From: an uncultured Porphyromonas sp.
GTDB taxonomy: Bacteria; Bacteroidota; Bacteroidia; Bacteroidales; Porphyromonadaceae
Length of the DNA stretch: 30,262 nucleotides
NCBI RefSeq assembly: GCF_905372525.1
Contig: NZ_CAJPPN010000027.1
Span: 1-30,262 of the forward strand
Reading direction: 5' to 3'
Position numbers and translations under genes: made by a program. Shown in pieces: positions 23,104 through 30,214 of the stretch; within the stretch, counting starts at the first letter, position 1, and every line of letters begins with the position of its first letter. The notes beneath the pieces are model-generated. The model made no database searches, was not told where the DNA came from, and saw only the letters and a list, made by a program, of their open reading frames with translations.

Positions 23104-23514
23104 TTAGATAAATACCCGACTAAGCTCGTTAGCGAGCTCTTGTATCGACTCCTTGATCTTCGCTTGTGTCCGAGGGGAGGGACGCCGTGTACCACAGACG
23201 TACTGTGAGAGCTGAGCCTTGTTGATCCCCGTAAGTCTCGAGAGGCCAGCCAAGGTGAAGATGCCCTTGTACTGCTGTAGAAAGGCAGAGGCATCCATCA
23301 CAAAATCGAACTGAAGCTCTATATCCTCTCCCGTACGCTTTCTATGAGCCTCTCGCATCGCTTCGTATACGGCTAGAAAGTCTTGCTTTGCCTCCTCGGC
23401 GGTATCCCCCTCGCCTAGCAAACCAAAGGGAAGATCCTCTGGTACGTAGACGGAGTAGAATCCATCTTTGTTGCACTCGATATGGGCAGTCACTGTCTTC
23501 ATTGTCGTTGTCAT
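23104..23514 (-). CDS. hicB: HicB-family antitoxin with HTH domain
   Basis: This 136-residue protein has two parts. Residues 5-65 form the HicB partial RNase-H-like fold (TAHIECNKDGFYSVYVPEDLPFGLLGEGDTAEEAKQDFLAVYEAM). Residues about 80-135 form a helix-turn-helix of XRE type (FTLAGLSRLTGINKAQLSQYVCGTRRPSPRTQAKI). HicB proteins neutralise the mRNA interferase HicA and repress their own operon through the HTH. It follows the frameshifted hicA gene by 13 bases on the same strand. Met5 (23502) is an equally good start. With the toxin gene broken, this may be an orphan antitoxin or regulator. Confidence 0.9.
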   Translation of the reverse strand: MTTTMKTVTAHIECNKDGFYSVYVPEDLPFGLLGEGDTAEEAKQDFLAVYEAMREAHRKRTGEDIELQFDFVMDASAFLQQYKGIFTLAGLSRLTGINKAQLSQYVCGTRRPSPRTQAKIKESIQELANELSRVFI

Positions 23515-23527
23515 TTAGGGGATAGAG

Positions 23528-23712
23528 CTAAAGCCCTGCATCCCTCATTATTTTCTTAAGAGTCCCTATAGCGACTTCTTTACTTTCATGACTACTTGTG
23601 GGAAAGTATCGCCTGTAATAGGGCTGTACCATTCAGGATGTCCCGCAATGCTTGCCCCCGTTGGATAGCAGCTGTGCTTTCGAAGTAATCGATGAAGCTC
23701 TTTGTACTTCAT
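23528..23712 (-). pseudogene. hicA: hicA toxin gene with a 1-base deletion
   Basis: Reading minus from the ATG at 23712 gives MKYKELHRLLRKHSCYPTGA and then GHPEWYSPITGDTFP, a good HicA N-terminus. The frame then fails: as it stands it ends at 23566 after 48 residues. Adding one base near 23599 restores TSSHESKEVAIGTLKKIMRDAGL and a stop at 23528. The restored protein has 61 residues, the usual HicA length, and contains the conserved histidine of the S-S-H motif. The reconstruction is direct translation. The gene immediately precedes hicB, in the standard order. A sequencing or assembly error cannot be excluded. Confidence 0.85.
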
Positions 23713-24682
23713 AATTTTGTTTCATCCGATCTCTCATTATAAATCATCCAATAACCAAGGCATAAACTACACCTCTCCCATGAAGATAAAGCTTTTCATT
23801 TGAATAGCAAACCCCGATTATATACCTACCCCTTCCACCTGGGGTTTCTCCCTAAGGGCCTAGTATACACCAACCTCCAGCCCCTTCTTATTCTATTGGG
23901 GCTTGCTCAGTGAAGTATCCACGCCATCGAGCTTGAGGGAGCAGGGAGATTGGGGGGGGCGAAAAAGAAGGAGAGGAGGAGAGGCTTCAGAGAGACTCCT
24001 CCCTTGACTCTAAAAGCATCTACTTCATCCATTTAGAAGATATTATGTGCACGGAGACGAGCTATACTCCGTACCGGATGTGGATAAGTTTCTTTCGCTG
24101 ATGCTCCTTGCCCACAGTATCGGGGTGTGAGCGAGGTCGGAGAGGGGCTAACTGATCATCGTCATCGAGCTGGTGGTGGCTCGTGTCTGGAGCCTTCGTA
24201 CCTTTGCACAGTCAGACGATGGGTAGATGTCCAGCCCCTACACACGACCCCAGCCAAGGGTGTCCCGAGGGACACGCATGAGGGACACACGGGACGAAGC
24301 CCAGAGCGAGACACGTAGCTATACTTTTTATATATACAGATCTATTATGGTACACTCCGAGACAAAGCCTATCCCCGAGACGATAGGCAGAGACATGGGC
24401 TCTAAGCCCCACTAAGCCAGGCGCATTATCTACCCGCCTAGCGTGTGCCCCTCGTGTGCTCCTTCGCCGAGCGTCCTAGAGGGCGACACCGACCCCCAAA
24501 GCACATCCGCCCTAGAGGGAGCCGTGGGACACCCCACCCTCTCCCCTCCGGGGCGCTCTCCTACCCCCTAGAAGGTCCACCGAAGCTTAGCGCCCGAGGC
24601 TCATCCTCGGGAAGCGTCCCCTAGGGAGCCCCACTCAGGGAGTAGCTCTATACTCTATCTATATATTTATCTATACACTACT
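23713..24682. other. Non-coding spacer of about 1 kb between hicAB and lysis genes
   Basis: The hicA-proximal half (23713-24100) is AT-richer than the rest of the window, with a G8 run at 23952-23959 and one consensus DnaA box (TGTGGATAA, 24079-24087). The second half is GC-rich. It holds a promoter box at 24199, short hairpins (GTGTCC/GGACAC near 24258-24273, CCCGAGG/CCTCGGG near 24592-24610) and several CCTAGAGGG-like words. A 62-codon plus frame at 24227-24415 begins soon after the promoter, but it has no recognisable character and runs through an AT-rich stretch. No tRNA or known small RNA was recognised. Confidence 0.5.
24199..24206 (+). promoter_or_regulatory. Candidate promoter -7 box upstream of lysis genes
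   Basis: TACCTTTG followed by CA is a perfect and common form of the Bacteroidota TAnnTTTG box. Transcription would begin near 24213, nearly 470 bases before the first lysis gene. It serves either a long leader, a small gene or a small RNA. No -33 TTG at ideal spacing is visible. Confidence 0.5.
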
Positions 24683-25196
24683 ATGTATCACGACACCTTT
24701 GGCTCCGCCGTGGGGAGCATGGGATGCGTGCCTCGGCTGGCACTCCTCGTCATCCTCTGCCTCCCCCCTCGGCTGTGGAGCCCCGAGAGTCACAACAGAG
24801 GGTACACAGGCCCGACACAGTGACAGCCTGCAGAGCCGACACGCAGCCCACACCACGATGCAGACGCAGAGTGAGACGGAGGAGGAGTTCCTAGGGCTCT
24901 ACCCACTCCCCCTCCCCACGACCCTACAGGGCGATAGCTCGGCACCCACGAAGCTACTCCCCCTACTCTACTACCACCGACGTATGACCCGTCAGGAGGG
25001 GATGCAGTCCAGCCTCCGGGAAGACAGTGTCATGAGAAGGTATGAGACGAGCACGCACACCCAGCTCAAGACCCTCCGTAGGGGCAGCGCAGTGGGCTTC
25101 TTTGCCCGTGTGAAGACCTTCCTATGGGGTATCCTCTTCACCGCCCTTACCCTCGCGGGACTTGTGAGCTATAGCTACTGGAGGAGACGGCGATGA
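24683..25196 (+). pseudogene. Spanin-like lysis lipoprotein, frame interrupted at a C6 run
   Basis: A frame starting at ATG 24683 (or 24719) encodes a signal sequence, VPRLALLVILCLP, but stops at 24823. The overlapping frame ending at 25196 carries the body without a signal. Removing one C from the C6 run at 24763-24768 joins them: LCLP-LGC-GAPRVTTEGTQARHSDS. This gives a 170-residue (or 158) protein. It would have a lipidated Cys, a roughly 110-residue hydrophilic region, and a C-terminal membrane helix (VKTFLWGILFTALTLAGLVSYS) ending in RRRR. Lipoprotein start plus C-terminal helix is the topology of phage unimolecular spanins. The lipobox (PLGC) is imperfect. As read, translation could also begin at 24858, giving a 112-residue non-lipoprotein. 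The stop overlaps the amidase start (ATGA). Confidence 0.6.
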
Positions 25197-25675
25197 GACA
25201 GGTGAATATTCGCTACATCGTCGTGCACTGTAGCGCCACACGCTGTACGATGGACTATACGGAGGAGATGCTGGAGCGTGACCATCGGGCTCGAGGCTTT
25301 AGACGAGCAGGCTACCACTTCTACGTCCGTAGATCGGGAAGCATTATCCCCCTACGCCCCTTAGACGAAGTGGGGGCACATGCCCTTGGCTACAATGCCT
25401 GCAGCTGGGGCGTCTGCTACGAAGGTGGACTAGACGCTACGGGGCGACCCGCAGATACCCGTACCGAGGCACAGCAGCGCTCCCTCAGGCTCCTGCTCTC
25501 CCGCCTACACCGCTTAGCTCCTCGGAGCCTTATCCTCGGGCACCGAGACCTCAGCCCCGACAGAGATGGGGACGGCGAGATAGAGCCACACGAATGGATC
25601 AAGGTGTGCCCCTGCTTCGATGCACGGCGAGCCTACCGCCTCATTAGCGAAGGAAAGGAGGTGTATGATGCCTGA
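25193..25675 (+). CDS. N-acetylmuramoyl-L-alanine amidase (amidase_2, endolysin type)
   Basis: This 160-residue zinc amidase cleaves the bond between MurNAc and L-Ala in peptidoglycan. It resembles T7 lysozyme and the small amidases of Bacteroidota phages. Zinc ligands fit H12 (VVHCSAT), H117 (LGHRDLSPD) and C139 (KVCPCFDA). AGYHFYVRRSGSI supplies the conserved aromatic region, and the segment DRDGDGEIEPHEW precedes the last ligand. There is no signal peptide, so a partner must let it reach the wall. The start overlaps the spanin-like gene by ATGA and is preceded by GGAGGAG (25180-25186), unusual in this phylum. The holin-like gene overlaps its 3-prime end. Confidence 0.93.
   Translation: MRQVNIRYIVVHCSATRCTMDYTEEMLERDHRARGFRRAGYHFYVRRSGSIIPLRPLDEVGAHALGYNACSWGVCYEGGLDATGRPADTRTEAQQRSLRLLLSRLHRLAPRSLILGHRDLSPDRDGDGEIEPHEWIKVCPCFDARRAYRLISEGKEVYDA
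25655..25663 (+). promoter_or_regulatory. Strong Shine-Dalgarno for holin-like gene
   Basis: AAGGAGGTG is complementary to the 16S rRNA 3-prime end and ends one or four bases before the tandem ATGATG (25665 and 25668). The spacing favours the second ATG. Genes elsewhere in this window that I checked, for example ychF, mnmG and the acetyltransferase, lack such sites. Confidence 0.6.
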
Positions 25676-25868
25676 CGATAAGCAGCCGAGCACGAGACTA
25701 CAGCTATGGGTGGCTGTAGGGCTATGTATCTTCGGGATCAGCCTCCTTGGGATCGCCTTCTTCGTACGCCCTCCGGGGGAGATCCACTCCAGTGTCCTCG
25801 TGGCCTATGGGGAGGTGATGACCTTCGCAGGCGCACTCTTCGGGATCGACTACCACTACCACCGCTAG
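25665..25868 (+). CDS. Small two-helix membrane protein, probable holin
   Basis: This 67-residue protein has a short charged N-terminus (MMPDDKQPSTR) and a first membrane helix (LQLWVAVGLCIFGISLLGIAFFV). A loop (RPPGEIHSS) leads to a second, weaker helix (VLVAYGEVMTFAGALFGI), and the protein ends in DYHYHR. Small two-helix proteins beside a signal-less amidase are typical holins, which open the inner membrane for the endolysin. The PPGEIHSSVL...GIDYHY pattern is familiar from Bacteroidota phage-like elements. The start at 25665/25668 is preferred over an upstream ATG at 25620 because of the Shine-Dalgarno and because the extension would lie wholly inside the amidase gene. It overlaps the amidase end by 8-11 bases. 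Function is inferred. Confidence 0.7.
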   Translation: MMPDDKQPSTRLQLWVAVGLCIFGISLLGIAFFVRPPGEIHSSVLVAYGEVMTFAGALFGIDYHYHR

Positions 25869-25910
25869 GGGGACATGAGGTCAAGCGACCTCCGACAGAC
25901 TACAGGTCCG

Positions 25911-25978
25911 CTCTATAGACAGTGAGAGAGGCCACATCCGAGCCCTAGGGCTTGGGTGTGGCCTCTCTCGCTATAGAG
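25911..25978. terminator. Bidirectional terminator hairpin
   Basis: A 22-bp stem (25924-25945 with 25948-25969) contains two G-U type pairs, and an outer 8-bp stem CTCTATAG/CTATAGAG (25911-25918 with 25971-25978) surrounds it. It lies between convergent genes: the lysis cassette on plus and the DUF4374 gene on minus. Confidence 0.8.
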
Positions 25979-25991
25979 TGTATCCGCTGGA

Positions 25992-27266
25992 TCAGTTGGC
26001 GGGGATGAAGCGGATACCCGTGACGGAGCCCTCGGTGGTGATGTAGGGCTCTTCGGGATCGAGCTTGCCGGTCTGGGCATCGTAGCGGTAGACGCCCTGC
26101 TTATCCTTGCTCGTATAGCTGTAGTAGGCATACCTACTACCGTCGTAGGTGACCCCTATAGCCATCGCTGTAGATGCAGGTTGGTCTCCGATGACTTGGA
26201 TGGTCTTCGCCTGGAGGTCTACGAGGGCTAGGCGATGGACATAAGCCATGTACATGTTCTTCGCCAGATCTGGGTCAAGCTTATTGATGCTTGCCAGAGC
26301 GAGCACCTTACCCTTGCCCAGATAGGCGATGGAGGAGAAGAAGTCTACGTTGTGAGCGACACCCTCGGGCTTGCTATCCGCTGTCCTCAGCATGTAGGAG
26401 GGGTCAAAGTCGGTCTCGCCCTTCTTGATGCGAAGGAAGCCTGCCTTCTCATTTGGGTGTAGAGGATCCTCCATAGACCCAAGGCAATTGACGTAGATAT
26501 CCCCTTGCTCATCGACGAACATGGAGTTCGGGTCAATAGGACGAGAGCAGAAGGTGAGCTTGTGCTTGGTATCGGTGATGACCTTGAGTAGCTCGTCTGT
26601 CTTGGTGTCGATGATCGCGATGTCGGCCTGATCCTTCACGGTCTGCCACTGGGCGTTGAGCTGGCAAAGCCCGACATAGAGTAGCCCGTCACGTAGTACC
26701 ATAGCCGAGGGACGAACCAGGGCGCCTGCATGGGCATATTTGTTGAGGTCTATCGTCTTGGAGGCCTTCAGCGTGAGGGGATTGATGACCTGCACCGTAC
26801 CGCTTCCCCAGTTGGAGATATAGGCTTTGTCCTTGCTGAGGACAGCCATAGCCGTGGTCGCTGCTGCGCCCGCTACGGACAGTGCGCCCACCCTTCGGTA
26901 GGTCTGATCGACCTGCTCTAGGTAGCATCCGAGCTCACTCTTGGTCGAACCCATGATCCCGGGGAAGGTGTAGATCCGTCCCCCCCAGTAGTGGGGGGTA
27001 TTCCCTACCTCTAGGGGGAGCCCATTGGCGTTGGTGAACTTCCCGGGGATCATCCGCCCCGTGCTGATGAGGTAGGAGGCACTCGGTGTACCGTTGCCCC
27101 CGGTGACGGTGGTGAGGAAGAGGAGGTGTGCGGGGAGCTTCAGCGGGGTCACCTCGTCTGGGTTGGGGGAGGGAGGTGTCGGGCGGTTGTTCCTCTTGTC
27201 ACAGGAGGACAGTAGGGTCAGGAGCCCGAGGCCTACGGCACAGAGGGCACGTGTTACTTGCTTCAT
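25992..27266 (-). CDS. DUF4374-type lipoprotein
   Basis: This 424-residue predicted lipoprotein has a signal peptide ending at Cys22 (LTLLSSC), then a Pro/Asn-rich linker (NNRPTPPSPNPDE). The body is a repeated-blade pattern (AYISNWGSGTVQVINPLTL, LLYVGLCQLN, IAIIDTKTDELLKVI, GDIYVNCLGSM, YAYYSYTSKDKQGVYRYD) consistent with a seven-bladed beta-propeller, matching DUF4374. Such proteins are commonly encoded after TonB-dependent receptors for iron, siderophore or heme. The gene starts 31 bases after the receptor stop and is the last gene of that operon. It is probably a surface ligand-binding accessory. The function of the family is not established to my knowledge. Confidence 0.85.
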   Translation of the reverse strand: MKQVTRALCAVGLGLLTLLSSCDKRNNRPTPPSPNPDEVTPLKLPAHLLFLTTVTGGNGTPSASYLISTGRMIPGKFTNANGLPLEVGNTPHYWGGRIYTFPGIMGSTKSELGCYLEQVDQTYRRVGALSVAGAAATTAMAVLSKDKAYISNWGSGTVQVINPLTLKASKTIDLNKYAHAGALVRPSAMVLRDGLLYVGLCQLNAQWQTVKDQADIAIIDTKTDELLKVITDTKHKLTFCSRPIDPNSMFVDEQGDIYVNCLGSMEDPLHPNEKAGFLRIKKGETDFDPSYMLRTADSKPEGVAHNVDFFSSIAYLGKGKVLALASINKLDPDLAKNMYMAYVHRLALVDLQAKTIQVIGDQPASTAMAIGVTYDGSRYAYYSYTSKDKQGVYRYDAQTGKLDPEEPYITTEGSVTGIRFIPAN

Positions 27267-27297
27267 AGATGTATTACTTATTGAGTGAATGATAGAG

Positions 27298-29439
27298 TTA
27301 CTTGAGGAGGTAGCGTAGCTTGAGGGAGAAGCTACGCCCTGGCAGGGGCTGGTTGTATTCGCTGTAGAGGTCTCGGTCTAGGAGGTTCTTGACCTTCGCC
27401 GTGACCGTCCAGCGACCATTGCCGAAGCTCTGCTCCAGCCCTGCGTCGAGACTGAAGGTGGAGGGGATACGTCGCTCCTGGAAGCGAGAGACCTCGAAGT
27501 CATAGAAATACTCGTGCACATAGGAGGCATCGCATAGGAGGCGGGTATTGGCTCCCTTGGCGAAGCCAAAGAGATCCACCCAGTGGAGCTCCAGCCCAGC
27601 ATTCCCTAGGAGGTAGGGGATGTTGGGCATTCTCTTGCCATAGGTGGGGTTAGGGCGAGAGGATCGGGGCTCTAGGCGACGGGTATCTCGGAGATCCTGA
27701 TAGGTAGCGTTGGCGTAGAGGTAGAGCCAGGGGGTGATGTCGCTCTTGACCTCAGCCTCGACCCCGAAGGAACGCATCTGGCCGAAGTTGATATACTGCA
27801 GGGCGGGTCCCATCGCAGAGACCAGACGAGTCATATCGCGTACGTCGTTGTAGAAGCCATTGAGCTCCACCTCCGTCCTACCGTAGGAGTAGCTGGACTG
27901 GAGGAGTAAGCCGAGGTTGGCCGAGAGGCTACGCTCGGGGCTAAGAGCTGTCGAGGGTAGGATCAGGTATCCATTACCTAGTAGCTCCTCACTGCTGGGC
28001 AAGCGTAGCTCCCAGGCTACCGACCCCTTGACCATCAGTGGGCGCAGGAGCTGGTAGCGGAGCGCCTCGCCAATGCCGAAGTCCCCCTTGGCCGAGCTCA
28101 CCGGTACGAAGGTGCTGGAGCCGAAGTAGGAGGGCTGTTCGCCTCGGGTCTTGTAGTAGTACCACTTCCCCGTCAGAGACGAGAGGAGGCGGTCTCCTAG
28201 GGCGTAGATCTCATGCCCCAGCCCTAGGGTCAGGCTAAGGACATCCCCGGGGTGGCTCGCCTCGTAGTGCATCTGCTCCCGCTGGTAGTCATCCCTCGGG
28301 CGGCTTATCGTGGCCGCGAGGCGGGCGGAGAGGGAGAGCGCCTGATGCCCCGAGAGGGTGTAGGTCATATAGAGCTTGTCGGCTGCGTAGAAGGATCTAT
28401 TGCGCCCATCGGAGGGAAGGTTCTGCAGCTCCCCCCCATAGGGCGATGTCGGGGGCAGGGGTGTCCCATCCCAGTCTCGCCGTGAGGTAGCTCTGTCCCT
28501 CAGCCCACCGTAGGAGTAGACCCCCGAGAGCTCGTTGTCTAGGTCCAGCCCGGGCAGGAGGAAGTGCCGACGCTTGATGAGGAGACTCGTCCCGATGCTT
28601 AGGTTGTGGTTGTATGCGGAGTCTATTGGGGTGACGATGCCCTGTAGCTCTCGGTAGGTATTCGCTAGGAAGAACTCTAGCTTCGCCCGCTCTAGTCCCC
28701 AGCGTTCGTCGGCAGTGATGGATCCCCCGGCTAGGATCTTGCGGAAGTGGTCGTGCTCACGACGTACAGTGAGTCCCTGCCGCTGGGGCAGGCTCATCTC
28801 ATAGTCATTGGCCGAGTAGGTGAAGCCACCCCCTATACCATAGGTGAGCCCTGTCGCCCGGTCGTGACGCTTGAGTACTGTGCTCAGACGATGGGTATTG
28901 AACGAACCGACCTCGTACGAGCCATCGAGGTAGAAGGGCGGGTACTCCTTCAGCACGATATTCACCGCACCGCCCATGCTGTTTCCCCCGAGCTTGTTGG
29001 GGACGATACCCTTGTAGACCTCGATATGGTCGATCATGTCTATGGGGATGTCATTGAGGCTCATCATATCAGAGAGCTCCCCGATGGGCTGCTCATCGAT
29101 ATAGATGCCCACACGCTTACCCTCGAGGCCACGTACGGAGAGGCGGGAGCTACTCCCCACCCCGCCGGTCTGGCGGATCGTGATACCGGCGGTACGGGCT
29201 AGGACGTCGTCGATGCTCGAGGCCGTACCCTGTAGCTGACGTACGGAGATGATGGAGACGGGGAGGCCACTCTCATGGAGCTTACGCTCCTTGCTCTTGG
29301 CCGAGACGATGACCTCCCGGATGCTCCGCTCCCGGAGGGCAGTGCTGTCGCTCTGTGCTCTGAGGGGGGAGGAGGTGAGTAGGGGGCTGAGGGCGAGGAG
29401 CCCGCTACATAGGAGGATTTTCTGATAGGTGGGGTACAT
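27298..29439 (-). CDS. TonB-dependent receptor (iron/heme/siderophore type)
   Basis: This is a 713-residue outer-membrane receptor. The sequence shows a signal peptide (about 1-29, ending PLRAQ) and a TonB box (REVIVSA, about 41-47). The classical plug follows: VSIISVRQLQGTASSIDDVLARTAGITIRQTGG, RLSVRGLEGKRVGIYIDEQPIG, IDHIEVYKGIVPNKLGGNSMGGAVNIVLK. The 22-strand barrel follows, ending RSFSLKLRYLLK. It lacks the N-terminal carboxypeptidase-like domain of SusC proteins, so it belongs to the siderophore/heme/vitamin receptor branch. A TetR regulator lies upstream (58 bases) and a DUF4374 lipoprotein downstream (31 bases), all on one strand. Iron or heme is the most likely cargo; cobalamin or a metal chelate cannot be excluded. 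Confidence 0.92.
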   Translation of the reverse strand: MYPTYQKILLCSGLLALSPLLTSSPLRAQSDSTALRERSIREVIVSAKSKERKLHESGLPVSIISVRQLQGTASSIDDVLARTAGITIRQTGGVGSSSRLSVRGLEGKRVGIYIDEQPIGELSDMMSLNDIPIDMIDHIEVYKGIVPNKLGGNSMGGAVNIVLKEYPPFYLDGSYEVGSFNTHRLSTVLKRHDRATGLTYGIGGGFTYSANDYEMSLPQRQGLTVRREHDHFRKILAGGSITADERWGLERAKLEFFLANTYRELQGIVTPIDSAYNHNLSIGTSLLIKRRHFLLPGLDLDNELSGVYSYGGLRDRATSRRDWDGTPLPPTSPYGGELQNLPSDGRNRSFYAADKLYMTYTLSGHQALSLSARLAATISRPRDDYQREQMHYEASHPGDVLSLTLGLGHEIYALGDRLLSSLTGKWYYYKTRGEQPSYFGSSTFVPVSSAKGDFGIGEALRYQLLRPLMVKGSVAWELRLPSSEELLGNGYLILPSTALSPERSLSANLGLLLQSSYSYGRTEVELNGFYNDVRDMTRLVSAMGPALQYINFGQMRSFGVEAEVKSDITPWLYLYANATYQDLRDTRRLEPRSSRPNPTYGKRMPNIPYLLGNAGLELHWVDLFGFAKGANTRLLCDASYVHEYFYDFEVSRFQERRIPSTFSLDAGLEQSFGNGRWTVTAKVKNLLDRDLYSEYNQPLPGRSFSLKLRYLLK

Positions 29440-29497
29440 ATATTGAACTTGTATCTTGCTGTGTTCACTCTCTTCGTGGGGGTGAGGGGCTCTCGGC

Positions 29498-30115
29498 TCA
29501 CTTCAGCTTGGGGAGCAAGCCTCGCAGGAGACGCTCCCAGCCAGCGGTGGTGAAGGCGAAGTACTCGAGTAGGATCTGCGCCCTCTGTCCATCGCTCAGA
29601 CGCTCATCGAGGAGTGTCTTCAGGACGTGTAGCCAGTTCTCCACATTGATCTTGATCAGTTGCTCTGAGAGGTCGGTGTGCATCTCGGGATACTTCTCTC
29701 CCATACGTCGGAGGTAGGTCTTGCCGAGCTGGTAGTTCTTCGCTACGAACTCCTCTTCGTAGTGCTCATAGGGCGAGCCCGTAGCGTGCATCAGTAGGAG
29801 TCGTAGCTCACGGCGGTACTTAGTGATCAGTAGGAGAAAGATCTGATACTGACCCCGCTCGACGTCCTCGAAGATAGCCTCGCTACACTGCCCCTCGCTG
29901 TTATGCTCCACGAGGACATACTCCAGAGTCTGGAGGACCGGACGGACGACATCGGCGAAGAGGGCATCCTTGCTGACGAAGTAGTGGTAGATCAGTCCGA
30001 GGCTGATGGAGCAGCGGGAGGCAAGCATGCGCATGGATACACCTTCGTAGCCGAGCTCGAGGAAGAGCTCTCGGGCATGCTCAAGTATGAGCTCCTTGGT
30101 CTGCGATCCTTTCAT
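29498..30115 (-). CDS. TetR/AcrR family transcriptional regulator
   Basis: This 205-residue regulator has the TetR N-terminal domain: TKELILEHARELFLELGYEGVSMRMLASRCSISLGLIYHYFVSKDALFADVV (about 6-57). The recognition helix is around ISLGLIYHYF. The C-terminal all-helical domain (about 60-205) should bind an unknown ligand. It heads a probable operon with the TonB-dependent receptor and DUF4374 lipoprotein. A near-consensus promoter lies upstream, overlapped by an inverted repeat, suggesting autoregulation. Regulation of a TonB receptor by TetR rather than Fur or an anti-sigma pair suggests response to a specific small molecule. The start gives normal spacing to the HTH. Confidence 0.92.
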   Translation of the reverse strand: MKGSQTKELILEHARELFLELGYEGVSMRMLASRCSISLGLIYHYFVSKDALFADVVRPVLQTLEYVLVEHNSEGQCSEAIFEDVERGQYQIFLLLITKYRRELRLLLMHATGSPYEHYEEEFVAKNYQLGKTYLRRMGEKYPEMHTDLSEQLIKINVENWLHVLKTLLDERLSDGQRAQILLEYFAFTTAGWERLLRGLLPKLK

Positions 30116-30165
30116 CTGTGATATGCCGTATTTAGGTGGATAGAGTCCTATAGATTATTGTCCTG

Positions 30166-30214
30166 CAAAGGTATCGTCCCTCCTGCTCGGGGGCAATACC
30201 TAACCTTCGGTATT
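30166..30214 (-). promoter_or_regulatory. Promoter and candidate operator of tetR operon
   Basis: On the minus strand TTG (30194-30196) is followed after exactly 20 bases by TACCTTTG (30166-30173), the best match to the Bacteroidota promoter consensus in the window. Predicted start is near 30160, about 45 bases before the ATG. The inverted repeat AATACC (30195-30200) with GGTATT (30209-30214), 8 bases apart, overlaps the -33 element. This is a sensible position for TetR self-repression. Confidence 0.65.

Noticed and set aside
23952..23959. G8 homopolymer
   Set aside because: It is capable of slippage, but it lies in DNA with no supported gene or promoter, so no phase-variable target is evident.
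24079..24087. Single consensus DnaA box TGTGGATAA
   Set aside because: One isolated 9-mer is expected by chance at about this frequency in DNA of this length. No second box or unwinding region is nearby, so it is not an origin call.
24227..24415. 62-codon plus frame just after the 24199 promoter box
   Set aside because: Placement is suggestive, but it runs through an AT-rich stretch in its middle and has no recognisable features. Not enough to call a gene.
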